A DNA stretch of 64,000 nucleotides from CAWCDJ01 sp963796675 (GTDB taxonomy: Bacteria > Acidobacteriota > Terriglobia > Bryobacterales > Bryobacteraceae): NCBI GenBank assembly GCA_963796675.1, contig CAWCMS010000009.1:1-64000 (forward strand), in the 5' to 3' direction. The notes beneath the pieces are model-generated. The model was not told where the DNA came from. It saw nothing but the letters and a program-made list of their open reading frames with translations, and ran no database searches. Shown in pieces: positions 53,750 through 63,067 of the stretch (the first letter of the stretch is position 1; each line of letters begins with the position of its first letter). A program made the position numbers and the translations under genes.

Positions 53750-54190
53750 ATGTCAGGCTATCTCGACCAATACGGCGCCGGCGACGAAAAACGAATCCGC
53801 ATCATCAAAACCCTGGTGATCACGGCCGTTGCTCTGATCGTTGTCGGCGGCGCCCTGATGTTCATCTTCCATGATTACCGCCAGGAGCAGCAGGTGAAGC
53901 GTTTCTTCGCCCTCCTGGAGGCGCACAACTATCAGTCCGCATACAGCATGTGGGTGCGGAGCGATAGCGACCGGCGTGGCTACCCCTTCGACTCGTTCAT
54001 GCAGGACTGGGGGCCGCAAAGTACTCACCGCGACGTCACGGACTACAAGATTGCGCGCAGCCGCTCGTGCGGCTCGGGCGTGATTCTGACCGTGGATTTC
54101 GGCAAGAGCCAGCAGGAGAAGCTCTGGGTACAGAGGGACGATCTGACGATCGGATTCTCCCCGCTGCCCGGCTGCCCGGCACCCCGCTAG
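53750..54190 (+). CDS. Single-pass membrane protein of unknown function
   Basis: This is a 146-aa protein. The N-terminal cytoplasmic tail is MSGYLDQYGAGDEKRIRI, one helix spans about 21-40 (LVITAVALIVVGGALMFIF), and an external domain follows (QVKRFFALLEAHNYQSAYSM, then WVQRDDLTIGFSPLPGCP) with two Cys that could pair. The fold looks like DUF4878/NTF2-like proteins (compact alpha+beta), tentatively. It lies between the Skp-like gene and citrate synthase. Confidence 0.72.
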   Translation: MSGYLDQYGAGDEKRIRIIKTLVITAVALIVVGGALMFIFHDYRQEQQVKRFFALLEAHNYQSAYSMWVRSDSDRRGYPFDSFMQDWGPQSTHRDVTDYKIARSRSCGSGVILTVDFGKSQQEKLWVQRDDLTIGFSPLPGCPAPR

Positions 54191-54254
54191 TTCGCGGCGC
54201 AATCTCAAACGCGAGGGCCGGCGGCACTCCCGGCCCGGAACAAAACAGGGAGAG

Positions 54255-55376
54255 ATGGGAACACTCGGAGCAGGTCTGGAAGGCGTGATCGCCGGCGAAT
54301 CGGAAATCTGTTACATCGACGGTTACCAGGGGGTCCTGAGTTACCGCGGCTATAACATCCACACGCTCGCGGAGCACGCCACCTTCGAAGAAGTGATTTT
54401 TCTGCTGTGGAACGGCCGGCTGCCGAAACAGGTGGAATACGATCAGCTTCGAAAAGACCTGGCGGCCGCGCGCGCTCTTCCCGCACCGGTGGTCGATTTC
54501 CTCCGCTCGGTGCCGGATGGCGTCCCGATGGACGTGCTGCGAACCGCCGTCTCGATGCTGGGGATCCACGATCCCGAGGCGCAGGACATGTCGGCGGAGG
54601 CCAACCATCGCAAGGCCGTGCGGCTGATGTCGCAGACGGCCGCGATCGTCTCCACCTTCGACCGGGTCCGCAAGAGCAACCCGATCGTGGAGCCCGACCC
54701 GGCTCTTGGGTTTTCCGCCAACTTCCTCTACACCCTCACGGGCAAGCGTCCGGACGACATCATGGAGCACGCGTTCGACGTGGCCATGACCCTGCACGCC
54801 GATCACGAACTGAACGCTTCCACGTTCGCGGCGCGCGTGACGGCCGCAACACTCTCCGACATTTACTCCGCGGTGACCAGCGGGATCGGCGCGTTGAAGG
54901 GACCGCTGCACGGCGGCGCCAACCAGGATGTGATCCAGTGGCTGCTCGGCCTCGGCGACGAGGAAGAGGCGGTGGAACGCGTGAAGAACACGCTGGCGCG
55001 CAAGGTCAAGATTCCGGGCTTCGGCCATCGCGTGTACCGCAGCGAGGATCCACGCGCCACGCACCTGCGGGTGCTTTCCGAGGAGCTCGGCAAGCGCACG
55101 GGCTTCGAGAAGCTTTACCAGCTCTCGAAGCGGATGGAAGAGACCGTGAAAGCGGTCAAACAGCTCAACCCGAACGTGGATTTCTACTCGGCCTCCGCAT
55201 ATTATTCGCTGGGGATTCCGATCGATCTCTACACGCCGATCTTCGCGGTGAGCCGCATGTCCGGCTGGACGGCGCATGTGCTCGAGCAGTACCGCAACAA
55301 CCGGCTGATCCGTCCGCGCGCCGACTATCGCGGCAATCCGGACGGGCAGACCTGGATTCCGATGGCGGAAAGGTGA
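54255..55376 (+). CDS. gltA: Citrate synthase
   Basis: This 373-aa enzyme condenses acetyl-CoA and oxaloacetate into citrate. Catalytic residues are His near 218 (GPLHGGANQDV), His near 258 (GFGHRVYRSEDPRA) and Asp near 310 (NVDFYSASAYYSLGIP). Length and SRMSGWTAHVLEQ fit the short bacterial citrate/2-methylcitrate synthase group, so some activity with propionyl-CoA is possible. GGGAGA lies before the ATG. A 90-aa cysteine-containing protein gene follows 1 nt after the stop. Confidence 0.94.
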   Translation: MGTLGAGLEGVIAGESEICYIDGYQGVLSYRGYNIHTLAEHATFEEVIFLLWNGRLPKQVEYDQLRKDLAAARALPAPVVDFLRSVPDGVPMDVLRTAVSMLGIHDPEAQDMSAEANHRKAVRLMSQTAAIVSTFDRVRKSNPIVEPDPALGFSANFLYTLTGKRPDDIMEHAFDVAMTLHADHELNASTFAARVTAATLSDIYSAVTSGIGALKGPLHGGANQDVIQWLLGLGDEEEAVERVKNTLARKVKIPGFGHRVYRSEDPRATHLRVLSEELGKRTGFEKLYQLSKRMEETVKAVKQLNPNVDFYSASAYYSLGIPIDLYTPIFAVSRMSGWTAHVLEQYRNNRLIRPRADYRGNPDGQTWIPMAER

Positions 55377-55377
55377 T

Positions 55378-55650
55378 ATGGACGAGCGGTCATTTTATAG
55401 CGAGTCGCAGGCGACGAAACCGGCAACGTTGAATTGCCCGTACTGCCGCAGCGCGGAAACCTACGAATTGCACTGGGTCGTGCGGAAGAAGAAAGACCGC
55501 CTGCCGGGCGGCGCTGACGAGCGCGACCGCGCCAAGTTCGCCAAGGCGCAAAGCTACATGGTGCTGCTGGACGACAAAGTGGCCTGCAAGAATATGCGCT
55601 GCCGCAAGCGGTTCGACATCAGCGGCGTCAAGACCATGGCGTTTTTATAG
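55378..55650 (+). CDS. Small cysteine-rich (zinc-ribbon-like) protein, unknown
   Basis: This is a 90-aa soluble protein with CPYC (residues 20-23) and CKNMRC (73-78), four cysteines spaced like a zinc ribbon. Between them is a charged segment (VRKKKDRLPGGADERDRAKF). The gene starts 1 nt after the citrate synthase stop, so it is certainly co-transcribed and perhaps coupled. No function is known. Confidence 0.72.
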   Translation: MDERSFYSESQATKPATLNCPYCRSAETYELHWVVRKKKDRLPGGADERDRAKFAKAQSYMVLLDDKVACKNMRCRKRFDISGVKTMAFL

Positions 55651-55658
55651 CAGATGAT

Positions 55659-55701
55659 GGGCGCCTTCGGCGCCTGGACAGGCCGGGAGGCCTACCCTAC
55701 C
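55659..55701. repeat. Hairpin and partial copy of the palindromic repeat
   Basis: A GGCGCC-TTC-GGCGCC hairpin (55660-55674) is followed by 23 bases (55679-55701) identical to one arm of the palindrome at 43974-44038. It lies between convergent genes (small Cys protein and ZIP transporter) and may help end transcription. The other arm is missing. Confidence 0.7.
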
Positions 55702-56470
55702 GGAACAACATTTCGGCGCCGCGCTGGATGGCGGCGGCTCCGGCAATCCCGCCAAGCGCCGAGAAGAACGCCGGAGCGGGACCGCGGCGCTTCCACTCTT
55801 CGTGCACCGCATGGTACCCGAGATAGAACAGCCATCCGGCGGTGATCCCGAGAGGGTACATGATCCACTGCGTGCCGAGATAAGGCCCCATCGCGAGCCC
55901 GACGGCGCCGCCGATCAGCGTCGTGCCCTCCGCCAGCACGCACCAGCCGAAGGCGTTCACCTTCTTGGGGACCGAGGCGCGCAGGATTCCGCCCAGCGCC
56001 ACACCCTCCGGCAGCTTGTGCAGCGCGACGGCCAGAGGGACGGCGACTCGCAGACCCAGCGGGACCGCCAGTTGCGCGGTCGCCACGCTCCAGCCGTCCA
56101 GGAAGGCGTGCATCGCGGCGGCGGCGATCAGAGGAGCCGCGAAACCATGAAGCTCGGTCGAGCAGACCTGGTGATCGTGGTCGTGCGAGCAGGTCGGGCA
56201 GACCGGGTAGGCGAAGCGGTTGACCAGCAGGAGCAGTCCGTATCCCGCGGCGAAGAGCGCCAGGCTGCGGATCCTGCCGATCTCCACCACCAGTTCCGGC
56301 AGCAGACCGAACATCGGCACTCCCAGCAGTACACCGGCGGTGAAAGGTACTACCAGGCGCGCACGGTGGTGGAAGCCGGTCAGCCACACGCCCAGCGCCG
56401 CGCCGGCCACACCAACCAAGGTGGCCAATAGGGGCGCAGCAATGCCGGCGGATTCGAACCAGTGGGACAA
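55697..56470 (-). CDS. ZIP-family divalent metal transporter
   Basis: This is a 257-aa membrane protein with eight predicted helices. The metal pathway signature is ALHKLPEGVALGG in TM5 (residues about 155-167), paired with AMHAFLDGWSVA in TM4. The loop between TM3 and TM4 carries a Cys/His-rich metal-binding stretch (PVCPTCSHDHDHQVC). It would import or exchange zinc, iron or manganese. The last codons overlap the repeat at 55679-55701. It is divergent from the ABC operon. Confidence 0.9.
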   Translation of the reverse strand: MSHWFESAGIAAPLLATLVGVAGAALGVWLTGFHHRARLVVPFTAGVLLGVPMFGLLPELVVEIGRIRSLALFAAGYGLLLLVNRFAYPVCPTCSHDHDHQVCSTELHGFAAPLIAAAAMHAFLDGWSVATAQLAVPLGLRVAVPLAVALHKLPEGVALGGILRASVPKKVNAFGWCVLAEGTTLIGGAVGLAMGPYLGTQWIMYPLGITAGWLFYLGYHAVHEEWKRRGPAPAFFSALGGIAGAAAIQRGAEMLFR

Positions 56471-56531
56471 GTTTCTACTGTAGCATCCGAAATCTGCGCA
56501 GTCGGTGCGTTCCCGAGCTATCCCACGCGGT

Positions 56532-56561
56532 TTGACAAGCTTCGTCCGCTCTCCGTATCAT
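56532..56561 (+). promoter_or_regulatory. Promoter of the Gld-like ABC transporter operon
   Basis: TTGACA (56532-56537), 18 nt, TATCAT (56556-56561). Both boxes are close to sigma-70 consensus. It lies about 100 nt before the ATPase gene and points into the operon. Confidence 0.65.
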
Positions 56562-56660
56562 GAAGATTCAAGTAGTATTCCATGTAAGGCGCTGAGTTTA
56601 ACGCGCGCCCTTCCGCCCAATGGCAACTAAGCACGTCTGTCTGATCTGGGACAAAACAAT

Positions 56661-57644
56661 ATGATCAAAGTGGAAGGTCTCACCAAGCGGTACGCCCGTA
56701 CTGTGGCGGTGGACAATATCTCCTTCGAAGTAGAGAAGGGGCAAATCGTGGGATTCCTGGGACCTAACGGCGCCGGGAAGACCACCACGATGCGCGTCCT
56801 GACCTGCTTTCTCCCGCCAACGTCGGGCAAGGCCAATGTGGCCGGGTACGACGTTCTCGAAAACCCCATGGAGGTGAAGAAGCGGATCGGCTACCTTCCC
56901 GAAACCCCTCCGGTGTACCCGGAAATGGAAGTGGCCGAGTACCTGAACTTCACCGGGCAGCTGAAAGGCATCTCCTCCGGCGACATCAAACGCCGCGTGG
57001 ATGAGGTGCTAGGGCGCTGCGCCATCGGCGACGTCCGCTCGAAGCTGATCGGCAAGCTCTCGAAGGGCTACCGGCAGCGCGTGGGACTTGCCCAGGCGAT
57101 CATCCACAACCCGGATGTTCTGATCCTCGACGAGCCGACCTCCGGCCTCGACCCCAAACAGATTATCGAAATCCGCGAGCTGCTCAAGTCGCTCGCGGGA
57201 GACCACACCATCATCCTCAGCACCCACATCCTCTCGGAAGTCGAACACTCCTGCGAGCGGGTCATCATCATCAGCCGCGGAAAGCTGGTGGCGATCGATT
57301 CGGTGGCAAACCTGACCAACCGCCTGCGCGGATCCGAAGCCGTAGCGCTCGAAGTCGATATTGCCGAAGGGCGGCCGGCGGCAGGGGAAGTGCAGCAGCG
57401 GCTGGAGCAGGTTTCGGGCGTGAGCCGCGTGCTGATGAAGGAATCGAAGAACGGCCGTCTGCAGTTCGAAGTCGAAAGCCTGCAGGGCCGCCAGATCCGC
57501 GCCGACCTGGCCCGCACGGTGGTCAACTCCGGCTGGAATCTGAGTGAATTGCGCGCCGTGGGGCTGAGCCTGGAGGACATCTTCCTGCAGTTGACCACGG
57601 GCGAGCAGAAAGACCAACCCAAAACAGAAGGAGCGGTGCAGTGA
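56661..57644 (+). CDS. ABC transporter ATP-binding protein (GldA-like)
   Basis: This is a 327-aa ATPase. Walker A is GPNGAGKTTTM (residues 34-44), the signature motif is LSKGYRQRVGLAQAI, Walker B is VLILDEPTSGLDP, and the H-loop is ILSTHILSEVE. A C-terminal extension (about 230-327) has the fold typical of ATPases paired with ABC-2 permeases. Gene order with the next three genes (permease, GldG-like, DUF4340) matches gliding-type and related export systems, here without other gliding genes. It overlaps the permease by 4 nt. Confidence 0.92.
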   Translation: MIKVEGLTKRYARTVAVDNISFEVEKGQIVGFLGPNGAGKTTTMRVLTCFLPPTSGKANVAGYDVLENPMEVKKRIGYLPETPPVYPEMEVAEYLNFTGQLKGISSGDIKRRVDEVLGRCAIGDVRSKLIGKLSKGYRQRVGLAQAIIHNPDVLILDEPTSGLDPKQIIEIRELLKSLAGDHTIILSTHILSEVEHSCERVIIISRGKLVAIDSVANLTNRLRGSEAVALEVDIAEGRPAAGEVQQRLEQVSGVSRVLMKESKNGRLQFEVESLQGRQIRADLARTVVNSGWNLSELRAVGLSLEDIFLQLTTGEQKDQPKTEGAVQ

Positions 57645-58408
57645 AGAACATACTCCTCATCTGCCAGAAAGAACTCAAAGGCTATTTCGCGTCGCCGATC
57701 GCCTACATACTGATGGCGTTTTTCGCCCTGATCTTCGGCTTCGGCTTTTACACGGCCACCCGCGACATGGTGCGGTTCAGTTTCCAGGCCCAGATGTCCG
57801 GCCAGCCGATGACGATGAACGTCAACGAGCAGATCATCCGTCCGCTGCTCGGCTTCGCTTCCACGGTGGCGCTCTTCCTGATCCCCATGATCACGATGCG
57901 CACCTTCGCCGAGGAGAAAAACCGCGGCACCATCGAATTGCTGCTCACCTCGCCGGTCACCGATACCGAGATCATCCTCGGCAAATGGCTCGGCGCGATG
58001 CTGCTCTACTTGTGCGTGCTGGCCATGTCGATGATCAACGTGGCAATGCTGTTCGCCTGGGGCAAGCCCGACCTCCAGCCGGTGCTGGTGGCCTACCTGG
58101 GGCTGATCCTGCAGGGCGGCTGCCTGCTGGGCGTCGGCGTGTTCATCTCGACCACCACCAAGAACCAGATCATCGCCGGCGGCGTGACCTTCTTCGTCTG
58201 CCTGCTGCTGTGGCTGCTGAGCTGGTTCACGGCGTTCGACAGCAGCATGAGCGCGCAGGTGGTGAATTACCTTTCGATCGTCACCCACTTCGATAACTTC
58301 AGCAAGGGCGTGCTCGATTCGAAGGACGTGGTGTTTTATCTTTCCATGATTTTCTTCTCGCTTTTCATTACTTCGAGGGCGATGGAATCGCTGCGGTGGA
58401 GGGCGTAA
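57641..58408 (+). CDS. ABC-2 type permease (GldF-like)
   Basis: This is a 255-aa membrane protein with six predicted helices. The N-terminus KELKGYFASPIAYILMAFFALIF has the amphipathic ABC-2 connecting helix, and RTFAEEKNRGTIELLLTSPV is the conserved cytoplasmic loop that contacts the ATPase. It couples to the preceding GldA-like ATPase (4-nt overlap) and the following GldG-like gene (1-nt gap). The substrate is unknown. Confidence 0.9.
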   Translation: MKNILLICQKELKGYFASPIAYILMAFFALIFGFGFYTATRDMVRFSFQAQMSGQPMTMNVNEQIIRPLLGFASTVALFLIPMITMRTFAEEKNRGTIELLLTSPVTDTEIILGKWLGAMLLYLCVLAMSMINVAMLFAWGKPDLQPVLVAYLGLILQGGCLLGVGVFISTTTKNQIIAGGVTFFVCLLLWLLSWFTAFDSSMSAQVVNYLSIVTHFDNFSKGVLDSKDVVFYLSMIFFSLFITSRAMESLRWRA

Positions 58409-58409
58409 C

Positions 58410-59827
58410 ATGTCGCACGAATGGTTGAAAACGCGTCAAACCAAGTACGGTGCGTACGTCACCGTCTACATCCTGGTGATCATCGCGGTGCTCGGCGCCG
58501 TGAATTTCCTGGCGAACCGCTACGACAAGTCTTACGACACCACGGCCAATAAGCAGTTCAGCCTCTCCGACCAGACCATCAAAATCGTCAAGAACCTCAA
58601 GAACGACGTAAAGCTGTATTACTTCGACGATGCCACGCACTTTCCGCAGGCGCGCGATCTGCTGGATCGCTACTCCTCGCTATCCCCCAAGCTGCACGTG
58701 GATTACATCGACCCGGTGAAGAGGCCGCAGCAGGCGAAGGCCGACGGCTACCGGCGCGACGTGCAGATCCTGGTCGATAGCGGCCCGAAGAAGGAAGAGG
58801 CCAAGAGCCTGACGGAAGAGGAAGTCACCGGCGCGCTGATCCGCTCGCTCAAGACCGGCGACCGCAACGCCTGCTTCGTGACCGGCAGCGGCGAACGCAG
58901 CATCGACGATTCCGACCGCAGCGGCTACTCGGCCGTGAAGGACGCTCTCGAGCACAGCAACTACAAGGTGCGCGCGCTCAACCTGCTCATTCGGGCGCAC
59001 AGGCGGCGAGCGCCGCTCCGGGCGCCGCACCAGCCTCGGGCAAGATCGAAGTCCCTTCGGATTGCACCCTGCTGGTAGTGGCGGCTCCGCAGCATGAATA
59101 CATCCAGCCGGAAGTCGACGCCATCAAGAATTACGTGGAGAACGGCGGCAAGGCGCTGTTCATGCTCGACCCCGCTCTGGCCTTCGGCAAGAATCCGATC
59201 GACGAGAACAAGACGCTCGATACGATGCTCGCCGGCTGGGGCGTCACTCCGGTGAACGACCTGGCGCTCGATACCAGCGGCATCGGGCAGATCTTCGGCC
59301 TCGGTCCCGAAGTGCCCCTGGTGAGCAGCTACGAATCACATGCCATCGTCGATCAGTTGAAGGATGTCGCGACGGCCTTCCCGCTGACCCGCACGCTCGA
59401 CGTGAAGAACGGCGACAAGACCACGGTCTCGAAGCTGTTCGCCACGGGCGACAACAGCTACGCCACCAGCGACCTCAAATCGGGCAGCATCCGCATCGAC
59501 CCCAAGAAGGATAAGAAAGGTCCGCTGACCCTGGGCGCGGCCGGCACCTATAACGGCAAGACACCGGGCCGGTTCGTGGTAGTGGGCAGCTCCATGTGGG
59601 TGGGTAACGGCTTCATCCGCTTTAACGGAAACCGCGACCTGTTCCTCAACATGGTCAACTGGCTGAACGCGGACGAAGACCTGATCTCGATCCGCCCGAA
59701 GGCTCCAGACGACCGGCCGCTGAACATCAGCGCGCAGAAGCTGAACATGGTGTTCTGGCTGAGCGTGGTGATCTTCCCGCTGGGCGTGGTGGGCTTCGGC
59801 ATGGCCACCTGGTGGAAGAGGAGATAG
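58410..59827 (+). CDS. GldG-like ABC-associated protein, single frameshift
   Basis: The first piece (58410 to about 58985) has one membrane helix (VTVYILVIIAVLGAVNFLAN) and the start of a GldG-type (DUF7088 and ABC-type uncharacterised transport system) external domain (KQFSLSDQTIKIVKNLKNDV). The frame breaks near 58985-58991, apparently one base lost, and the correct frame continues with SGAQAASAAPGAAPASGK and VVAAPQHEYIQPEVDAIKNY to a C-terminal helix (MVFWLSVVIFPLGVVGFGMA). Without correction it would be cut at 59078. Intact flanking genes suggest sequence error, but true loss is possible. Confidence 0.82.
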
Positions 59828-59831
59828 AACC

Positions 59832-61130
59832 TTGAAGCCGAACGGCCTCACCATCGCCGTGGTGCTGTTGGCAATATTCGGAGGGCTGGTCTGGTGGTCG
59901 AATAGACACCAGGCCGCCTCCGGCAGTACCACCGACAAGACCACCAAGCTACTGACGATCCCCGAAGATCAGTTCCAGTCGATCCACGTGAAGAAGGTCA
60001 CCGGCGAGGTGATCGATCTCGAGAAGCAGGACGGCAAGTGGAAGATCACCCAGCCCGTACAGCTTCCCGCCGACCAGGACGCGGTCTCCTCGATGGTGAC
60101 CAACCTGGCGTCGCTCAATGCGGATTCGACCGTGGCTGAAAAGGCCGGCGATTTGAAACCGTACGGCCTCGGCGATCCGACCCTCGATATCCAGATCAAG
60201 CTCAAGAACGGCAAGACCGACGAAGTGCTGATCGGTGACGATACGCCGACCGGCTCGGGGGCTTACGCCAAAGTGCCCGGCAGTCCGAAAGTGGTGACTG
60301 TCGCGTCATTCGTGAAGTCCTCGCTCGATAAGCGTCCCGACGATCTGCGCGACAAGCGGTTGCTGGCCTTCGACCAGGATAAGCTGACGCGCGTAGAACT
60401 GCAGGCCAAGGGCGCGCCGGTAGAGTTCGGCAAGGATTCGCAGAACGAATGGCAGATCGTGAAGCCTCGTCCGCTGCGGGCCGATAGCTCGTCGGTGTTT
60501 GCGCTGGTCGACAAGGTCCGCGACGCCAAGATGGATCTGACCGCGGCCGGAGATCCCGCCAAGGAGTGGGGCGGGGCCACGCGCGTCGCGACCGTCACCC
60601 TGACCGATCCGGGCGGCAACCAGACCCTCGAAATCCGCAAGGATAAAGACAAGAACTACTACGCCAAGAGCAGCACCGTCGCGGGCATCTTCAAGACGTC
60701 GAGCGACGTGGGCGACGCTCTCGATAAGAGCCTCGACGATTTCCGCAATAAGAAACTCTTCGACTTCGGCTTCAGCGATCCCAGCAAAGTCGAGCTGAAG
60801 AGCGCGGTCTACACCAAGAGCGGCGACAAGTGGATGTCGAACGGGCAGGCCATGGACAACGCTTCCGTCCAGAGCCTGATCGACAAGCTGCGCGACCTGA
60901 GCGCGACCAAGTTTGCCGACCAGGGCGGCGGCGACCCCGTTTTCGAGGCCACCGTGACCTCCAACAACGGCAAGCGGGTCGAAAAGGCCACCATCCGCAA
61001 GCAAGGCACCCGGTATTTTGCGCAACGCGAGGGCGAGCCGAGCATCTATGAACTGGACAGCAAGTCCGTCGAAGATTTGCAGAAAGCCGCCGGCGACGTG
61101 AAGCAAGCCGCTCCCGCACCGAAGAAATAG
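59832..61130 (+). CDS. DUF4340 domain-containing protein
   Basis: This 432-aa protein has one N-terminal membrane anchor (LTIAVVLLAIFGGLVWW) and repeated beta-rich DUF4340 modules outside (EDQFQSIHVKKVTGEVIDLE, QDGKWKITQPVQLPADQDAV; later DKWMSNGQAMDNASVQSLID). The start is TTG 59832 with GGAG 9 nt upstream. DUF4340 genes commonly follow GldA/F/G-like genes, so it is probably a subunit or substrate-handling partner of this exporter. Its exact role is unknown. Confidence 0.87.
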   Translation: MKPNGLTIAVVLLAIFGGLVWWSNRHQAASGSTTDKTTKLLTIPEDQFQSIHVKKVTGEVIDLEKQDGKWKITQPVQLPADQDAVSSMVTNLASLNADSTVAEKAGDLKPYGLGDPTLDIQIKLKNGKTDEVLIGDDTPTGSGAYAKVPGSPKVVTVASFVKSSLDKRPDDLRDKRLLAFDQDKLTRVELQAKGAPVEFGKDSQNEWQIVKPRPLRADSSSVFALVDKVRDAKMDLTAAGDPAKEWGGATRVATVTLTDPGGNQTLEIRKDKDKNYYAKSSTVAGIFKTSSDVGDALDKSLDDFRNKKLFDFGFSDPSKVELKSAVYTKSGDKWMSNGQAMDNASVQSLIDKLRDLSATKFADQGGGDPVFEATVTSNNGKRVEKATIRKQGTRYFAQREGEPSIYELDSKSVEDLQKAAGDVKQAAPAPKK

Positions 61131-61131
61131 G

Positions 61132-61150
61132 GGCCGGGCATTCCCCGGCC
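61132..61150. repeat. Short hairpin between DUF4340 and phosphoribosyltransferase genes
   Basis: GGCCGGG (61132-61138) and CCCGGCC (61144-61150) enclose a 5-nt loop. There is no T-tract. It may slow transcription or protect the upstream mRNA. Confidence 0.4.
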
Positions 61151-61171
61151 ACGTTCGCCGCGAAAACGCTC

Positions 61172-62486
61172 ATGGATGGTCTGCTCACCGACCTATACGA
61201 ACTGACAATGGCCGCCGGTTACTTTGAAACCGGCAAGGCGGACGAGAAGGCTACCTTCGAGCTCGGCATTCCGGCGGCTGCCTCCCAAACGCAACTTCCT
61301 GCTCTTCGCGGGTCTCCCGCAGGCGGTCGATTATCTTCTGAATCTCCGCTTCACGGCGGAAGAGATCGAGTACCTGCGGGGGCTCCCGCAATTCCGCCAC
61401 ATCTCGAACGGCTTCTTCGAATATCTGCGGGCATTCCGCTTCACGGGCGACCTGTTCGCGATGCCCGAAGGCACTCCCGTCTTCCCGGGCGAACCGGTGC
61501 TGACGGTGCGCGGTCCGGTGATCGAAGCGCAGATTCCGGAAACGTGGCTGCTCTCGGCGATTGCCTTTCAGACCATGATCGCGACCAAAGCGGCGCGCAT
61601 CGTGGAGGCGGCGCAAGGCCGCGCCGTCGTCGAGTTCGGAACGCGCCGCGCCCACACCCCCGAAGCGGGCGTGCTCGGCGCAAGGGCGGCATATCTGGCG
61701 GGCTGCGCCGGCACCAGCAATACCCTCGCCGGCTTCCGCTTCGGCGTCCCCGTGGCGGGCACGGCGGCGCATTCGTGGGTCATGTCGTTCGCCTGCGAAA
61801 ACGAAGCCTTCCGGAAACTGCAGAAAGTCCTCGGCGAGAGCACGATCCAGCTCCTGGACACTTACGACACCATCGAAGGCGCGCAGCGCGCGGCGGCCCT
61901 CGGGCGACCGCTTTGGGGAGTACGGATCGATAGCGGCGATTTCAACGAGCTCTCCCGCAAAGTCCGCGGGATCCTGGATGCGGCCGGCCTTACGGACGTC
62001 AAGATCATGGCCAGCGGCGATCTCGACGAATACCGGGTGCAGGAACTGGTCGCGGCGGGCGCGCCGATCGATTCCTTCGGGGTCGGCACTCAGCTTTCCA
62101 CCTCGGGCGACGCTCCCGCCATGAGCGCTACTTACAAGATGGTGGAACTCGACATCAGCGGCATCAAGCGATTCACCGCCAAGTACAGCGACGAGAAGCC
62201 GTCATTCCCCGGCGCCAAGCAGGTTTTCCGCGCGCCGCACCGCGACGTGATCGCACGATCGGGCGAATGCGGCCAGGGCGAAGCGCTGCTGCGGCCGGTG
62301 ATCCTGGGCGGCCGGCTCGTCGAACCGCTGCCTTCACTCGAACAGGCGAGAGAGCGCGCGGCGCAGGCGATCTCCCAACTCTCCCCTGCTCTGCGACAAT
62401 TGGAATCAGTGGAGCCGTGGCCGGTGATCCACAGCCGCGAACTGCGCGAGCTGATCGAACGCACCCGCCACAATTTGCTGGGATGA
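61172..62486 (+). CDS. pncB: Nicotinate phosphoribosyltransferase, single frameshift near its N-terminus
   Basis: The enzyme joins nicotinate and PRPP to give nicotinate mononucleotide in NAD salvage. The N-terminus (DGLLTDLYELTMAAGYFETG) is in one frame from ATG 61172; an extra C near 61271 moves the rest (RRLPPKRNFLLFAGLPQAVD onward) to another frame up to 62486. The body has EFGTRRAHTPEAGVLGARAA, GVRIDSGDF, IMASGDLDEYRVQEL and GVGTQLSTSGDAPA, all typical of the family. The corrected length, about 437 aa, is normal. The next gene overlaps by 4 nt. Confidence 0.88.
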
Positions 62487-63067
62487 AGACGGTCTTCTTC
62501 GATATCGATTCGCAGTTGGATTTTCTCTATCCCTCCGGAGCGCTGTATGCGCCGGGCGCGGAGAAGATCGTGCCGGCGATCGCGAAACTCAACCACTTCG
62601 CAGCGGCCGCAGGAATCCCGGTGATCTCCACCACCGACGCCCATACCGAAAACGATCCGGAGTTTCGCGTCTATCCGCCGCACTGCGTGGCGGGCACCTG
62701 GGGACAGCACAAGCCCGAATCGACGCTGCTCCACCGCCGCGTGACGGTGCCCAATCGCGAGTGCCCGCTCCAGATCGAAGGCGCGGCGCAGATCATCCTC
62801 GAAAAGCAGACGGTGGACGCGTTCGAGACGCGCAATCTGCCGCGCATCCTCGACGTGCTGGGGGCGGAACGCTGCGTCGTTTACGGCGTGGTGACCGAGA
62901 TCTGCGTGCTCCACGCCGCTCGCGGTCTGCTTCGCGCGGGCCGCTCCGTCGCACTGGTGACGGACGCGATCGCCGAACTGGACGCGGCGAACGCGCAGAA
63001 GGCGATCGACGATGTCCTCGGAGCCGGCGGCACGCTGACCACTGTCAGCGAGGTTTGCGCGCAATAA
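62483..63067 (+). CDS. pncA: Isochorismatase-family cysteine hydrolase, probable nicotinamidase
   Basis: This 194-aa hydrolase has the catalytic triad Asp9 (FFDIDSQLDF), Lys108 (LEKQTVDAF) and Cys141 (GVVTEICVLHAARGLL). The metal-site region is TTDAHTENDPEF. Nicotinamidases convert nicotinamide to nicotinate, and the 4-nt overlap with a nicotinate phosphoribosyltransferase gene strongly supports that role over other isochorismatase-like activities. The two genes form a deamidating NAD-salvage pair at the end of the ABC operon. Confidence 0.85.
   Translation: MKTVFFDIDSQLDFLYPSGALYAPGAEKIVPAIAKLNHFAAAAGIPVISTTDAHTENDPEFRVYPPHCVAGTWGQHKPESTLLHRRVTVPNRECPLQIEGAAQIILEKQTVDAFETRNLPRILDVLGAERCVVYGVVTEICVLHAARGLLRAGRSVALVTDAIAELDAANAQKAIDDVLGAGGTLTTVSEVCAQ

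Noticed and set aside
56445..56462. tRNA-like T-loop sequence (GGTTCGAATCC on the minus strand)
   Set aside because: It lies in the first codons of the ZIP transporter (HWFESAG) and no acceptor, D or anticodon stems surround it.
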